DNA of 64,000 nucleotides from Shewanella sp. VB17 (GTDB lineage: Bacteria > Pseudomonadota > Gammaproteobacteria > Enterobacterales > Shewanellaceae): NCBI RefSeq assembly GCF_013248905.1, contig NZ_JABRVS010000001.1:2728001-2792000 (forward strand), given 5' to 3'. The first letter of the stretch is position 1; each line of letters opens with the position of its first letter. A model generated the notes under the pieces. It did no database searches. It had not been told where the DNA came from and worked only from the letters and a program-made list of their open reading frames with translations. Positions 43,074 through 52,125 of this stretch are shown here, piece after piece. The position numbers and the translations under genes are program-made.

Positions 43074-44681
43074 ATGAGTTGTTCATTGACACCTTCAGTC
43101 ATCAAGCCAGTTGTGTGGAGCATTGCTGGCTCAGATAGTGGTGGAGGGGCAGGCGTACAAGCAGATTTATTAACCATGCAGGATCTAGGTTGTCATGGTT
43201 GCAGTGTCTTGACCTGTTTGACGGCGCAATCTTCTGTTGCAGTGAATTTAGTTGAATCTGTCTCAGTGGCCATGTTTCGCTCGCAGCTTGATACGCTATT
43301 ACATGACTTACCACCAGTTGCGATTAAAATCGGGTTATTGGTTAACCAAAGACAGATCACTCTGTTAGCTAATTGGCTTAAAAACGCGCTATTTAGTTAC
43401 AGTCAGCGATGTGGTGTTGAAGTGAATGTCATTTTAGATCCAGTGATGTTTGCAAGCTGTGGTGACACACTAAACCCTTGTTTAGATTTTTCACCTTTTA
43501 GGGGCTTATTGAGCTTAATTACACCTAATATGGCAGAACTCGCGGCGCTGGTGGATCTGTGCGAGATGAATGCGAACGAGATGGCCGATACACAGGGATC
43601 AGATTTAGTCGATCAAACATCTTGCTTACTCGCAGCGCAATACTTATCAGATAAACTTGCATGTAATGTGCTAGCGAAAGGGGGCGATCTAGGTCCGACT
43701 TGGCTGGCAGCATCTGCGCAAGACATCTTTGTGTGTGTTGAAGCGAATGGGATGTCTACACGACATCAAGGACGAAGCTTTCTTTTCTCCGGCCATCGTG
43801 TTAATACCGAAAATATCCATGGCAGCGGCTGTACATTAAGTTCTGCAATTACAAGTGTTATGGCTCATGGTTATGTGCTGCATGATGCGATCGTGGTTGC
43901 TAAAGCCTATGTGACAGCTGGAATTGGGGCGAGTTATCAGGTTGGCTGCGGCGCGGGGCCACTTGCTAGAACAGGTTGGCCCTCAGATCTGAGTGTTTAC
44001 CCTACCACAACCACCCTCGACTGTGGTCCATCACTGCCCCAAGGTCTTAAATTTGCACCTATTACTGAAAGGTTGGGTTTGTACCCTGTGATCGCAGATG
44101 TTGCTTTACTGCACAGTTTGCTAAAAGCGGGGGCTAAGACGATTCAATTAAGGATAAAAGAGCAGGCAGATCAATATGTAGAACAGCAAATATGTTCGGC
44201 AATTCAGTTAGGTCGAGATTATCAGGCAAAACTGTTTATTAATGATCATTGGGAGCTTGCGCTTAAGCATGGTGCTTATGGTGTACATCTTGGGCAAGAA
44301 GATCTCTATTTGGCAGATCTTATTGAGATAGCGAAAGCAGGCATGGCCTTAGGTGTATCAAGCCACAGTTATTTCGAGTTGTTGCTTGCTCACCAAATAT
44401 CACCCTCTTATATCGCATTAGGGCATATCTTCCCAACGACGACCAAGGACATGCCGTCGGCTCCACAAGGTCTAGATAAGCTGAAGAAATATGTGGATCT
44501 ACTGGGTGAGTATTATCCTTTGGTGGCCATTGGTGGCATCGATGCATCTGTGCTTACAGCGGTTAAACAAACGGGGGTTGATGATGTTGCAGTGGTAAGA
44601 GCAGTGACCCAAGCTGATGATCCTGGCAAGGAATACACATCACTTTGTGAAATATGGAGGACGTGTGATGTCACTCAATGA
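43074..44681 (+). CDS. thiDE: ThiD-ThiE fusion: HMP(-P) kinase and thiamine-phosphate synthase
   Basis: Bifunctional 535-aa protein. Residues about 10-300 form the ribokinase-like ThiD domain (SIAGSDSGGGAGVQADL; the phosphotransfer loop HGSGCTLSSAIT). Residues about 325-530 form the ThiE TIM barrel (GAKTIQLRIKEQ, YGVHLGQEDL, LGVSSHS, LGHIFPTTTKDM, LVAIGGIDA). It phosphorylates HMP-P to HMP-PP and joins it to the thiazole to give TMP. Starts 3 nt after thiC; its end overlaps thiF by 14 nt. Confidence 0.96.
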   Translation: MSCSLTPSVIKPVVWSIAGSDSGGGAGVQADLLTMQDLGCHGCSVLTCLTAQSSVAVNLVESVSVAMFRSQLDTLLHDLPPVAIKIGLLVNQRQITLLANWLKNALFSYSQRCGVEVNVILDPVMFASCGDTLNPCLDFSPFRGLLSLITPNMAELAALVDLCEMNANEMADTQGSDLVDQTSCLLAAQYLSDKLACNVLAKGGDLGPTWLAASAQDIFVCVEANGMSTRHQGRSFLFSGHRVNTENIHGSGCTLSSAITSVMAHGYVLHDAIVVAKAYVTAGIGASYQVGCGAGPLARTGWPSDLSVYPTTTTLDCGPSLPQGLKFAPITERLGLYPVIADVALLHSLLKAGAKTIQLRIKEQADQYVEQQICSAIQLGRDYQAKLFINDHWELALKHGAYGVHLGQEDLYLADLIEIAKAGMALGVSSHSYFELLLAHQISPSYIALGHIFPTTTKDMPSAPQGLDKLKKYVDLLGEYYPLVAIGGIDASVLTAVKQTGVDDVAVVRAVTQADDPGKEYTSLCEIWRTCDVTQ

Positions 44682-45423
44682 TGATGAATTTATGCGTTAC
44701 TCAAGACAAATATTACTGCCAGAAGTCGGCGAGTTTGGCCAGTCTGCACTAAAGCGCGCGAAGGTGCTGGTGGTTGGTGTCGGCGGGTTAGGGCAATTGG
44801 CTGCTCAATATTTGGCTGCGGCAGGGGTGGGGAGCTTGACGTTAATGGATGATGACAGTGTTGAAGTGTCCAATTTGCCAAGGCAGTTGTTATTTGATGA
44901 TAGGGACATTGGTGAGTATAAATCGTTGTGTGCAAAGCAAAAACTGATGAGGCGGTATCCAGATTGTGAACTCCACAGTATCACAAGACGGTTATCCTTG
45001 GCTAATGCCAGCGATAACATCAACAACGCTGATATTGTTTTAGATTGCAGTGACAATTTAGCGACTCGTCATAGTGTGAATCAAATGTGTGTCCAGTTAA
45101 CAACTCCCCTAGTGACAGCCTCTGTGGCGCATTTTTCAGGTTTTGTTTTTACAATCGATTTGGAGCAGGCTCCTGCTGCTGGCTGTTATCACTGTTTGTT
45201 TCCAAAAGAGACCTTAGTGGCTCAAAATTGCACTACTGCCGGTGTGTTAGGCCCTATGGTTGGCACAATGGCATCGATGCAAACGTTAATGGCAATGAAT
45301 TGCTTATTAGGAATGGGAAATGCGTGTGGAAAATTGCTGAGATTTGATGGGTTAACGTTTAGTTGGCGCAGTGCAACACTGAGTCGAGATCCTCAATGCC
45401 ATGTGTGTGGAGTGCTGGCGTAA
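44668..45423 (+). CDS. thiF: ThiF, sulfur-carrier adenylyltransferase
   Basis: E1-like enzyme that adenylates the C-terminal Gly of ThiS. 251 aa. ATP-binding loop VVGVGGLGQLAAQYLAAAG, Arg in EVSNLPRQLLF, catalytic Cys region QNCTTAGVLGPM, and two zinc CxxC pairs (CYHC and CHVC). ATG at 44668 has GGAGG 7 nt upstream and overlaps the end of thiDE; a frame extends upstream to 44617 only as thiDE overlap. Confidence 0.96.
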   Translation: MSLNDDEFMRYSRQILLPEVGEFGQSALKRAKVLVVGVGGLGQLAAQYLAAAGVGSLTLMDDDSVEVSNLPRQLLFDDRDIGEYKSLCAKQKLMRRYPDCELHSITRRLSLANASDNINNADIVLDCSDNLATRHSVNQMCVQLTTPLVTASVAHFSGFVFTIDLEQAPAAGCYHCLFPKETLVAQNCTTAGVLGPMVGTMASMQTLMAMNCLLGMGNACGKLLRFDGLTFSWRSATLSRDPQCHVCGVLA

Positions 45424-45494
45424 AGCAGATTTGAGTGACGATATACCAGAGAGCTTCATAGGGTATATACCAATAAATTCGAGGAAACAGCATA

Positions 45495-45704
45495 ATGAAA
45501 ACGTGTGAAATTATGGTCAATGATGATGTGATACTTATCCCTCAAGGTTTGAATATTATGGGGTTAATTACCAAGCAAAATATGGAACCAAAATCAGTGG
45601 CAGTGGTCTGTAATGGCCATGTTGTTCCTAGGGTGCACTGGCAAGAAAGGCTCTGTGAAGAGACAGATAACATTGAAATATTTTCAGTCGTAGCAGGTGG
45701 TTAG
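45495..45704 (+). CDS. thiS: ThiS, sulfur carrier protein
   Basis: Ubiquitin-like 69-aa protein ending in Gly-Gly (FSVVAGG), the site of adenylation and thiocarboxylate formation. ATG at 45495 has GAGGAAACAG upstream. The stop at 45702-45704 is one base before the thiG start (45706). Confidence 0.95.
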   Translation: MKTCEIMVNDDVILIPQGLNIMGLITKQNMEPKSVAVVCNGHVVPRVHWQERLCEETDNIEIFSVVAGG

Positions 45705-45705
45705 T

Positions 45706-46470
45706 ATGTTTACAGTAGCGGATCATATATTTCAATCAAGGTTATTCACAGGTACGGGTAAATTTTCATCTTCTCAGGTCATGCTAGCGGCAATTAAGGC
45801 CTCTGAGTCTGAGTTAGTGACCATGGCGATGAAACGCGTGGATCTTAAAACGGGCAATGACGATATTTTATCACCTCTTTTACACAGTGGCATTAAACTC
45901 TTGCCTAATACAGCAGGGGCTCGAAATGCGAAGGAGGCGATTTTTGTGGCTGAATTATCCCGCGAAATGTTAGCGACTCCTTGGATAAAGTTGGAGATAC
46001 ATCCCGATCCTAAATATCTCATGCCTGATCCCATTGAGACGTTGAAAGCGGCGACCATTCTGTGTGAAAAAGGGTACGTAGTATTGCCTTATGTTCATGC
46101 CGATCCCGTACTTTGTAAGCGTTTGGAAGAAGTTGGCTGTGCAGCTGTCATGCCTTTAGGCAGTCCGATAGGATCAAATCAAGGCTTGGTGACCGAGCCT
46201 TTTTTAAAAATGATCATAGAACAAGCAAATATTCCAGTGATTGTGGATGCGGGAATTGGTGCACCATCACAAGCATTAAGAGCGATGGAACTCGGGGCTG
46301 ATGCCGTGTTGGTGAATACGGCGATTGCCAGTAGTAACAATCCTATTGCCATGGGCCGCTGTTTTGCCCAAGCAGTACAGACGGGCAGAGATGCTTACCT
46401 TGCAGGCTTAGGCTTGGTGAGTCAGCATGCTATTCATACCAGTCCGTTGACTGGGTTTCTCAATGATTAG
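45706..46470 (+). CDS. thiG: ThiG, thiazole synthase
   Basis: Forms the thiamine thiazole phosphate from DXP, dehydroglycine and ThiS thiocarboxylate. 254 aa TIM barrel; the Schiff-base lysine is in WIKLEIHPD, and phosphate-binding Gly-rich loops are MPLGSPIGSNQG and VDAGIGAPSQALRAMELGAD. ATG at 45706 has AGGTGG 5 nt upstream, inside the end of thiS. A GTG nine bases earlier would add three residues. Confidence 0.96.
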   Translation: MFTVADHIFQSRLFTGTGKFSSSQVMLAAIKASESELVTMAMKRVDLKTGNDDILSPLLHSGIKLLPNTAGARNAKEAIFVAELSREMLATPWIKLEIHPDPKYLMPDPIETLKAATILCEKGYVVLPYVHADPVLCKRLEEVGCAAVMPLGSPIGSNQGLVTEPFLKMIIEQANIPVIVDAGIGAPSQALRAMELGADAVLVNTAIASSNNPIAMGRCFAQAVQTGRDAYLAGLGLVSQHAIHTSPLTGFLND

Positions 46471-46509
46471 TCAGCATCAAAGATATCTGGGCTTAAAGGA
46501 ATCACTGCA

Positions 46510-47619
46510 ATGAGTTTTATGCATTACTTAACAGGGCTTTCTCGTGAAAAACTCACCTTAAAGCTTTATTCATGTACAGAGCAAGACGTGGAAAGAGCAC
46601 TGCAAAATCCACAAGGCTCTTTGGACAGTTTACTTGCGCTTTTATCTCCGGCTGCTGAGCCTTATCTGGAGCAAATGGCGCAAGCGTCAGGTTATATCAC
46701 CCGACAGCGCTTTGGGGCGAATATCGGGATGTATCTTCCATTATATTTATCTAACTTGTGTGCTAATGAATGTGATTACTGCGGGTTTAGCATGAGTCAC
46801 CGTATTAAGCGTAAGACACTCAATATCGATGAATTAACCGCTGAGATGTCGGTGATTAAGTCAATGGGGTATGACTCCATTTTATTGGTTTCTGGTGAAC
46901 ATGAAACCAAAGTTGGAATAGACTATTTCAGCTCTGTCTTGCCCAGTGTTAAAGCTCATTTCAGTTACGTTGCTATGGAGGTGCAACCACTTCAAGAAGT
47001 TGAATATTCCAAGCTTGTGGGTCTTGGCCTTGATGCTGTGATGATTTATCAAGAAACCTATAACCCACAAACGTATGCTAAACATCATACTCGCGGCAAT
47101 AAACAGGACTTTGAGTATCGACTCACCACCCCAGAGAGAATTGCAAGATCAGGGGTTGATAAAATAGGGTTAGGGGTATTATTCGGATTAGATGATTGGC
47201 GTTTAGATGCCCTGTTATTGGGTCATCATTTGGGGTATCTAGAGTCTCATTTTTGGCGTACACGTTACAGTGTTTCCCTGCCGAGACTGCGTCCATGTAC
47301 TGGTGGGATAACACCTAAAGTGGAATTAAGCGATAAAGGCTTAGTACAACTTATTTGTGCATTTAGATTGTTTAATCATCAAGTTGAAATCAGTCTCTCT
47401 ACACGAGAACCTGCAGGTTTACGTGATCATTTGTTTGGACTGGGTATTACTCAATTGAGTGCAGGCAGCTCGACACAACCTGGCGGGTATCTTAAGCCTA
47501 ATACGCAACTTGATCAGTTTGAGATCAGTGATGATAGATCTCCTCTTGAGGTCTGTGCTGCGATGAGAGCAAAAGGATTTAACCCTGTTTGGAAAGATTG
47601 GGAGTCAGCTTGGATTTAG
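46510..47619 (+). CDS. thiH: ThiH, radical-SAM tyrosine lyase
   Basis: Cleaves tyrosine to dehydroglycine (and p-cresol) for ThiG, the anaerobic-type route also used in E. coli. 369 aa. Radical-SAM cluster CxxxCxxC in LCANECDYCGFSMSH. AAAGGA ribosome site before the ATG. Last gene of the operon; no thiO is present, so tyrosine rather than glycine should be the source. No clear terminator was seen downstream. Confidence 0.96.
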   Translation: MSFMHYLTGLSREKLTLKLYSCTEQDVERALQNPQGSLDSLLALLSPAAEPYLEQMAQASGYITRQRFGANIGMYLPLYLSNLCANECDYCGFSMSHRIKRKTLNIDELTAEMSVIKSMGYDSILLVSGEHETKVGIDYFSSVLPSVKAHFSYVAMEVQPLQEVEYSKLVGLGLDAVMIYQETYNPQTYAKHHTRGNKQDFEYRLTTPERIARSGVDKIGLGVLFGLDDWRLDALLLGHHLGYLESHFWRTRYSVSLPRLRPCTGGITPKVELSDKGLVQLICAFRLFNHQVEISLSTREPAGLRDHLFGLGITQLSAGSSTQPGGYLKPNTQLDQFEISDDRSPLEVCAAMRAKGFNPVWKDWESAWI

Positions 47620-47816
47620 CGTAAAGAGCAACAAAGGAAGTTTATTTTATTTCAGTTATTTACCTTGGTGGAGTGTGTTGAGGAGGACTAAAACACAGAT
47701 TTAAGCTGGACTTTTGGGGGCGAATGGTCAATAATTAACCTTGAAACAGGTGTGTTACCGAGTTTACTGTCAAAGCAACTCTAGTGTTTATTTAAAGCTT
47801 ATTTGGAGTTAAATAT

Positions 47817-48089
47817 ATGCAAATTCCATCCAGTTTTTCATCCGGCCAAGCTGGTCTGCAAAGTGCACAATCAGGTCTTACTCAGGCGACGGTTGATGTT
47901 GCTACCAATGCGCCACCAGCTCAGCAGACACAAAATAAAGAAACCGATCAAGTTAGACCTATTGAAAATGTTGATAAAACTGATGCGTTAGTTTCTGCCA
48001 TTGAATCAAAAAATCAAGGTCAGGCTTCAGCACAAGTCATTGAAACATCTTCAGAGACGATAGGCAGCCTCATCAATATCGAAGTCTAG
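47817..48089 (+). CDS. Small Gln/Ser-rich protein upstream of the SprA-type protease
   Basis: 90-aa protein, unknown function. Low-complexity and polar (Ser, Ala, Gln, Thr), without signal peptide or membrane segment; it reads as intrinsically disordered with a short C-terminal hydrophobic end (GSLINIEV). The ATG at 47817 has GGAG 8 nt upstream. It ends 5 nt before the SprA-family gene, suggesting one operon; its N-terminus (MQIPSSFSSGQAG) has the flavour of flagellar or chaperone-bound secreted proteins, which is only an impression. Confidence 0.6.
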   Translation: MQIPSSFSSGQAGLQSAQSGLTQATVDVATNAPPAQQTQNKETDQVRPIENVDKTDALVSAIESKNQGQASAQVIETSSETIGSLINIEV

Positions 48090-48094
48090 TTGGT

Positions 48095-49369
48095 GTGTTA
48101 GGGGTGAATGTATCGCTTGATGTATCAGGGGGAAGAGATCGTCTTTCTTCCATTACTCGTACGCCTGCAGTTTCACCGTCTTTTTCTGTAGCGACTTCGT
48201 CTGCTGCTACAGTGCCCGCGACATTACATACGACAGTTGCTCCAATTCCCCCGTCTAAATCAGTGTCTCTTAATGCCAGTGCAGTCAATTTACCCAGCGT
48301 TCGTGCTAACATAACGACGAACGTCAGCTCCGGTGGTGTTTCGCAAGCACCTTCAATGGTTGAGCAAGGCAGTTTTAGTTTAGCCCAAGGTGCATTATCT
48401 GTAGATGGTTTAGTGAATACGACGTCTATTGTTTCATTATCAGGCATTGAAACAGCAACGACTCCAACAAGGGGAGATCCGAGTTCATCAGTGCCAATGT
48501 CTCCTCCATTTTTTGATGATAAAAGTCATTCTGATGGTACCACCGAGTTAGTAACAGATAATGATGCTCAGTCTATTTTTAACCCTATTAATGAGCCATC
48601 ATTAGCTGAACAAATTGTGTCTCCTTCAAGTTTTTTCGGTGAAAGTGAGCAGACCAGCCCCCCTATTTTTACACCTTATGAAGGTGATCCCGAAGAAACG
48701 AAGCGTTCAAGGGATGAAAATGTAGAAGAGCTCATCATTGAGCAACAGGTATTGGCTCAGCTTGCTAAGAGAGATGCCGAAGTGAGGGCCCATGAGCAGG
48801 CGCATGCGAGTGTTGGTGGGAGTTTGGCTCAAAGTCCCCGATTAAGCTATGAACAAGGAAGTGATGGTCGTCGATATGCTGTCGATGGTGAAGTGTCGAT
48901 AGATATTTCTGTGGTCGCTGGAAATCCCTTGGCGACAGTCAATAAAATGCGGCAAGTTTACGCTGCAGCAATGGCACCATCAAATCCTTCAATAGCAGAT
49001 ATACAAGTTGCTGCGGAAGCAATGAAAAAATTAAATCAAGCAAAAGCTGAATTGGTTTCTCAAAGACAACAAGCTGTACCATCAATTGAAGAGATGGCTC
49101 CCTTATTGGGGGCTCAATCGGTTATTGATGGCATTCCAGTATTTGATCCTCCTGAAGTGAGTATTGCAGGACAGGTAGATGAAACAGGAGCAATATCTAA
49201 ACCTCAAGCTGAAGACATTAACCCCGTCAATGACACTATTGGCATCATAAATCGACAGTTAACATCATCAGTACTGGATATCTCGTCTAATGGTTATTTA
49301 AGCAGCACAGTGTCAGGGAAATATGACCCTGTACCCAGCGCAGTGAGCTCGATAAACTTTTCAATTTAA
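48095..49369 (+). CDS. SprA-family putative metalloprotease
   Basis: 424-aa protein. Residues 1-205 are a Ser/Thr/Pro-rich low-complexity region without a clear signal peptide. Residues about 215-335 match the SprA-related domain recalled as a putative metalloprotease family: RDAEVRAHEQAHASVGGSL with HExxH at 233-237 and the DGRRYAVDGEVSIDISVVAGNP segment. The start is probably GTG at 48095, 5 nt after the upstream small gene. Zinc peptidase activity is inferred from the motif; the substrate is unknown. Confidence 0.75.
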   Translation: MLGVNVSLDVSGGRDRLSSITRTPAVSPSFSVATSSAATVPATLHTTVAPIPPSKSVSLNASAVNLPSVRANITTNVSSGGVSQAPSMVEQGSFSLAQGALSVDGLVNTTSIVSLSGIETATTPTRGDPSSSVPMSPPFFDDKSHSDGTTELVTDNDAQSIFNPINEPSLAEQIVSPSSFFGESEQTSPPIFTPYEGDPEETKRSRDENVEELIIEQQVLAQLAKRDAEVRAHEQAHASVGGSLAQSPRLSYEQGSDGRRYAVDGEVSIDISVVAGNPLATVNKMRQVYAAAMAPSNPSIADIQVAAEAMKKLNQAKAELVSQRQQAVPSIEEMAPLLGAQSVIDGIPVFDPPEVSIAGQVDETGAISKPQAEDINPVNDTIGIINRQLTSSVLDISSNGYLSSTVSGKYDPVPSAVSSINFSI

Positions 49370-49798
49370 TTATTTTATTGGTGCTTAATCACTTAGCCGC
49401 CATCATCAATGACTTTAATTGTGGATCCCACCCTGTTTATTCAATGACTGATTCTAGCGAAGGCTGCTATAAATATCTGTCTATTGCCCAAGAACAATAA
49501 CGCTTTCATGGCAATTATTGTTGATTTTAATGCTGATAATGTAACTAATATGAACCTGACAAGCGTGTCTATTGTTGGTTTTTTCAGTTTTAAGGGAAGT
49601 ATTAGTCACATGAAATCATTAAAAATAGCATGTTGCTTCTTAGCTGGCATCAGTAATAGGCAAGTGGGATTTATCAGTTGTATAATATAAATTAATCATT
49701 AAAAAGATTAAAAATGAGAAATAGCATTTGTTGCTGTAAGCTCACAATACATTTCACTTAAATGAAGTGAATACACAAAAATACCATAGGAAACGGTT
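49370..49798. other. 429-nt intergenic region
   Basis: No gene was accepted; a 68-codon frame at 49484-49690 starting with TTG has no ribosome site. A perfect 7-bp inverted repeat TTCACTT/AAGTGAA (49753-49771) lies just upstream of the acyltransferase gene and could be an operator. Confidence 0.4.
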
Positions 49799-50809
49799 AT
49801 GGGAAGAGTCTTCTTTTTTGATTTACTGCGATGTGTTGCTGCGGTTGCTGTGATTGCGATTCATGTTATAGCGCCTTATCGGGAGGAGTTGAATAGCATT
49901 CCTTTTGATCAATGGGCAACGGCGGTGTCAGTGAATAGTTTAAGTCGCTGGGCAGTCCCGATATTTATTATGATCACTGGCGCGTTAATGTTGAGTGACA
50001 AAAGAGAGTTCGATGGGCCTTACTATGTGAAAAAACGCCTAGGTAAGGTCTTGATACCTTTTCTTTTTTGGTCTGTTTTTTATGCAATTTTTTCTGGGTT
50101 AACAGCTCAAGGTTATGATGCAGACTCTGCAAAAAAGGTCTTGTTTGATTTGCCTTTTGAATATACATATTATCACCTTGGTTTCTTTTATTACTTCATT
50201 CCTCTGTATTTTGTTATTCCTTTTTTACGTGTAATGGTACAAAAATTAGATAATATAGCTCTTTTTACTATTATCGCTATTTGGTTATTGACGACATATT
50301 GCTACTTGATTAAATATGACGGTATATGGAGTACTGAAATCTGGCTCTACAGTGGCTATTTACTATTAGGTTACGCCTTATATCAAAGAGTTAAATTGAC
50401 TAAAATGAATACAATAATAGCACTTATTATTGGTTTGAGCGCATTGGGCACAACGGTCTATATGATTATTAGTCAAAGTGTTATGTTAGGGGAGTATACT
50501 TTTGGTCGATGGCTTTCTTATAAAACCATTAATACAGTTGCTGCTGCAGGAATGCTCTTTTTTGTATTTCGCCATGCAGATGCATTACTACCTGAAAAAT
50601 CACAGGCGATAATTAGTTTTATTAGTAAATACAGTTTAGGTATCTATTTACTACACCCTATTTTTCTCTGGCCAATGAAAAATTATGCTTGGCATACAGG
50701 ACACCCTATCTGGGTGATCCCTTTATGGATTTTTATCAGTGGTACTGGTGCATTATTACTGAGCTGGCTGTTATCCAAGTCCCCAAAAACAGCGTGGTTA
50801 GTTCCTTAG
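49799..50809 (+). CDS. Acyltransferase 3 family membrane protein
   Basis: 336-aa inner-membrane acyltransferase with about ten hydrophobic helices, probably acetylating a surface polysaccharide, lipid or peptide using acyl-CoA. The family signature is at the N-terminus: FFDLLRCVAAVAVIAIHVIAPY with the conserved His of helix 1, followed by RWAVPIFIMITGALML and a basic loop (YVKKRLGKVLIPF). The C-terminal LGIYLLHPIFLWP is also typical. AGGAAACGGTT precedes the ATG. No polysaccharide cluster is adjacent, so the acceptor is unknown. Confidence 0.88.
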   Translation: MGRVFFFDLLRCVAAVAVIAIHVIAPYREELNSIPFDQWATAVSVNSLSRWAVPIFIMITGALMLSDKREFDGPYYVKKRLGKVLIPFLFWSVFYAIFSGLTAQGYDADSAKKVLFDLPFEYTYYHLGFFYYFIPLYFVIPFLRVMVQKLDNIALFTIIAIWLLTTYCYLIKYDGIWSTEIWLYSGYLLLGYALYQRVKLTKMNTIIALIIGLSALGTTVYMIISQSVMLGEYTFGRWLSYKTINTVAAAGMLFFVFRHADALLPEKSQAIISFISKYSLGIYLLHPIFLWPMKNYAWHTGHPIWVIPLWIFISGTGALLLSWLLSKSPKTAWLVP

Positions 50810-51010
50810 CTCTCAATTCAGATAAGGTGAGTATTAACAGGCTTGTTGTTTAAGCCTGTTATCGTCTGAGACCCTGTCAATCGTTTGCTTAACGAATAAA
50901 AATATTAGTGCCCATACATCATTTATTTTGCCTCTTTCAACACGAAATATAGGTAATATTAGGTTAGTTTTGATTGCTAGTTGCCATCAAACTTATTCAT
51001 AGGATTTAAC

Positions 51011-52081
51011 ATGAAAATGTACCTCGCCGGTTTATGCTTACTTATCAGTATCCATTTATGTGCTTATGCCGATGAGGCGAATAGGAAAAATCTGAAGGCT
51101 GGTGCCGATCTGATTAAGCAAACCTATGAAGAGCAGCTCTATACCTTACCGGCATTTAAAATGGGTCATTATGGGCTACGTATGTATCGGCAAACTCAGG
51201 AAGATAAATATACATCAGCTATTTGGCTTGATATGGCAAGGTTGACAAGCCTATTAAATCGGTTTGCTATGGAGGTATATACCTCTGAACAGATCCGTGA
51301 CTATGTTAAAATTAGTAGTGAAAACTATACAGATACAGATCCAGTTAGAGGAGCACTCAGACGTAAAAGCTTGCAAAAAATGCCTGAGTATTTATATCTC
51401 ATGTACTTACTTGGGTCCATGAGTAGGGCGGATGAATATGGTTTAAAACACAGGGAAGATGCTAAGTTACGAGAGGTCATAAAACGCTATGATTTTACCA
51501 AATATGCGAGTGATCCGGACATGATCCGAGCTTGGGCGGCTCAACTTGCCAATCAAGTTTATTGGTTACGTCAATTGGGTGAGCAAGACGTGGTTGAATC
51601 TTTTATTAATACTTTCAAGGCGACTTACCCTGATAGCCAAGATGATCAATTGACGGAACAAGAGTTTGCCAACAAAATATATGGCTTAACGCATCTTATT
51701 TTTGCTGCTTCTGAATATTACCAACGTCCTATTAATGAACAGGATTTTCAATGGATCTACGATTATTTCCGTAACAATATTGACAAAATTATAGCAAGAA
51801 GTAAAGAAGATGTGATCACTGAAACAGCGATTAGTTTTTTACTTGCAGGTAAAGAAACCGATCCCGTAGTCAGTAAGGTGAGAGTACATATCTTAAACGC
51901 GATAGATAAAGAACAAGGCATGATCCCCTCGAGAGATGGTCGTTTCAGTTTTTCTTATGGCGAACACAGAAACGTGTTGGCTGTGATGTTGTTAGATTGG
52001 CGTGGTGTTAATACAGGCCCTAATATTCAGCTGCAACCAAACATGTTCCGCAGTCTACCTTACGGCTTAGTGACCAAGTAA
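51011..52081 (+). CDS. DUF3541-domain secreted protein
   Basis: 356-aa protein with a signal peptide (about 1-20, LCLLISIHLCAYADE). The mature part is helical and rich in charged residues, with many Tyr/Arg/Leu pairs (MYRQTQEDKYTSAIWLDMAR; EYLYLMYLLGSMSRADEYGL). I recall this as the DUF3541 family of Vibrio and Shewanella; the fold looks like an alpha/alpha toroid, but no enzymatic motif was identified. ATG at 51011 has AGGA upstream. The M14 carboxypeptidase gene follows after 44 nt on the same strand. Confidence 0.7.
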   Translation: MKMYLAGLCLLISIHLCAYADEANRKNLKAGADLIKQTYEEQLYTLPAFKMGHYGLRMYRQTQEDKYTSAIWLDMARLTSLLNRFAMEVYTSEQIRDYVKISSENYTDTDPVRGALRRKSLQKMPEYLYLMYLLGSMSRADEYGLKHREDAKLREVIKRYDFTKYASDPDMIRAWAAQLANQVYWLRQLGEQDVVESFINTFKATYPDSQDDQLTEQEFANKIYGLTHLIFAASEYYQRPINEQDFQWIYDYFRNNIDKIIARSKEDVITETAISFLLAGKETDPVVSKVRVHILNAIDKEQGMIPSRDGRFSFSYGEHRNVLAVMLLDWRGVNTGPNIQLQPNMFRSLPYGLVTK

Positions 52082-52125
52082 TAGACTATTTTGACTATCA
52101 CTCATAATAAGGATTCTAGGCCTTT

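Noticed and set aside
47803..47991. 62-codon plus-strand frame starting just before the 90-aa gene
   Set aside because: Alternative frame of the 90-aa gene; the GGAG site is spaced for the ATG at 47817.
49484..49690. 68-codon plus-strand frame between the SprA-type and acyltransferase genes
   Set aside because: It starts with TTG, has no ribosome site, and its composition (Met, Ile, Asn, Val rich) does not suggest a real protein.
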